From: Planctomycetaceae bacterium
GTDB taxonomy: Bacteria; Planctomycetota; Planctomycetia; Pirellulales; Thermoguttaceae
DNA: 7,147 bases
Assembly: GCA_009783865.1 (NCBI GenBank)
Contig: WRCR01000204.1
Coordinates: 1 to 7,147 of the forward strand
Reading direction: 5' to 3'
This document shows, piece by piece, positions 7,011 through 7,147 of this stretch (positions are counted from its first letter, which is position 1; the number at the start of each line of letters is the position of its first letter). Below the pieces are notes generated by a model. It was not told where the DNA came from and did no database searches. It worked only from the letters and a program-made list of their open reading frames with translations. A program made the position numbers and the translations under genes.

Positions 7011-7044
7011 TAGCAGTTTTGTTTAGGGGGCGGCTCGTATTATC

Positions 7045-7147
7045 TCATTCTCCAAAGATAATTTTATTCTTCATCAGTGCTTCAGCGGCGGCAAGTTTCA
7101 TACGCATATATTCCATCGTGCGGGTTCCCTTGATTTTATTACACGAA
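7045..7147 (-). CDS. 3' end of an unrecognised gene (33 residues)
   Basis: On the minus strand one frame is open from the window edge to TGA at 7047-7045. The visible C-terminus is basic and apparently helical, with EYMRMKLAAAEALMKNK followed by IIFGE. It reads like normal coding sequence, but it is too short to identify, and the start lies beyond the window. An ATG at the tenth or so visible codon (M11) could also start a tiny peptide; that seems less likely than a gene running in from outside. It is separated from topA by 121 bases with its own promoter, so the two need not be co-transcribed. Confidence 0.5.
   Translation of the reverse strand, partial: SCNKIKGTRTMEYMRMKLAAAEALMKNKIIFGE

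Noticed and set aside
1..7147. CRISPR array, tRNA, rRNA, insertion sequence or phage/defence genes
   Set aside because: No regularly spaced direct repeats, cloverleaf-like segments, transposase motifs or terminal inverted repeats were seen. The coding content is accounted for by the genes listed.

Overview
The window looks like a chromosomal piece from a bacterium of the Planctomycetes or a close relative in the PVC group. Base composition looks moderate by eye; I did not count it. Three things suggest this assignment, all from memory of these families and none checked by search. The secreted PHP-domain protein ends in a Trp-Thr-Gln-Pro tail and has the layout I associate with planctomycete secreted PHP proteins. 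The plus-strand gene combines a lectin-like beta domain with an alpha-helical tail that resembles planctomycete HEAT-type repeats. TopA has glycine/tyrosine C-terminal repeats and a lysine-rich tail instead of zinc fingers. None of the three complete minus-strand genes has a good Shine-Dalgarno site, which also fits.

Layout. Bases 1-1809 (+) are the 3' part of a large gene whose start lies upstream of the window. It converges on a minus-strand set. The 78-base gap between the two sides (1810-1887) holds a perfect 10-bp inverted repeat and a second small hairpin, probably a shared transcription end. On the minus strand, in transcription order, come: the last 33 codons of an unrecognised gene (7147-7045); a 121-base gap with a near-consensus extended -10 promoter; topA (6923-4239); a membrane-anchored four-heme cytochrome c (4208-3270); and a secreted PHP-domain protein (3156-1888). 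Only 30 bases with no terminator separate topA from the cytochrome gene, so they are probably co-transcribed. The PHP gene follows after 113 bases that can fold into two competing hairpins.

Function. TopA is a housekeeping enzyme that relaxes negative supercoils. The cytochrome would carry electrons outside the cytoplasmic membrane. The PHP protein would be an exported metal-dependent phosphoesterase-type hydrolase. I see no shared pathway linking the three. Their proximity may be only positional, although the tight topA-cytochrome junction is worth testing. There is no sign of a CRISPR array, tRNA, rRNA, insertion sequence, phage gene or defence system. I do not see a clearly new biological system here. 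The least-explained items are the cytochrome's non-heme domain, the large partial plus-strand protein and the hairpin-rich leader before the PHP gene.
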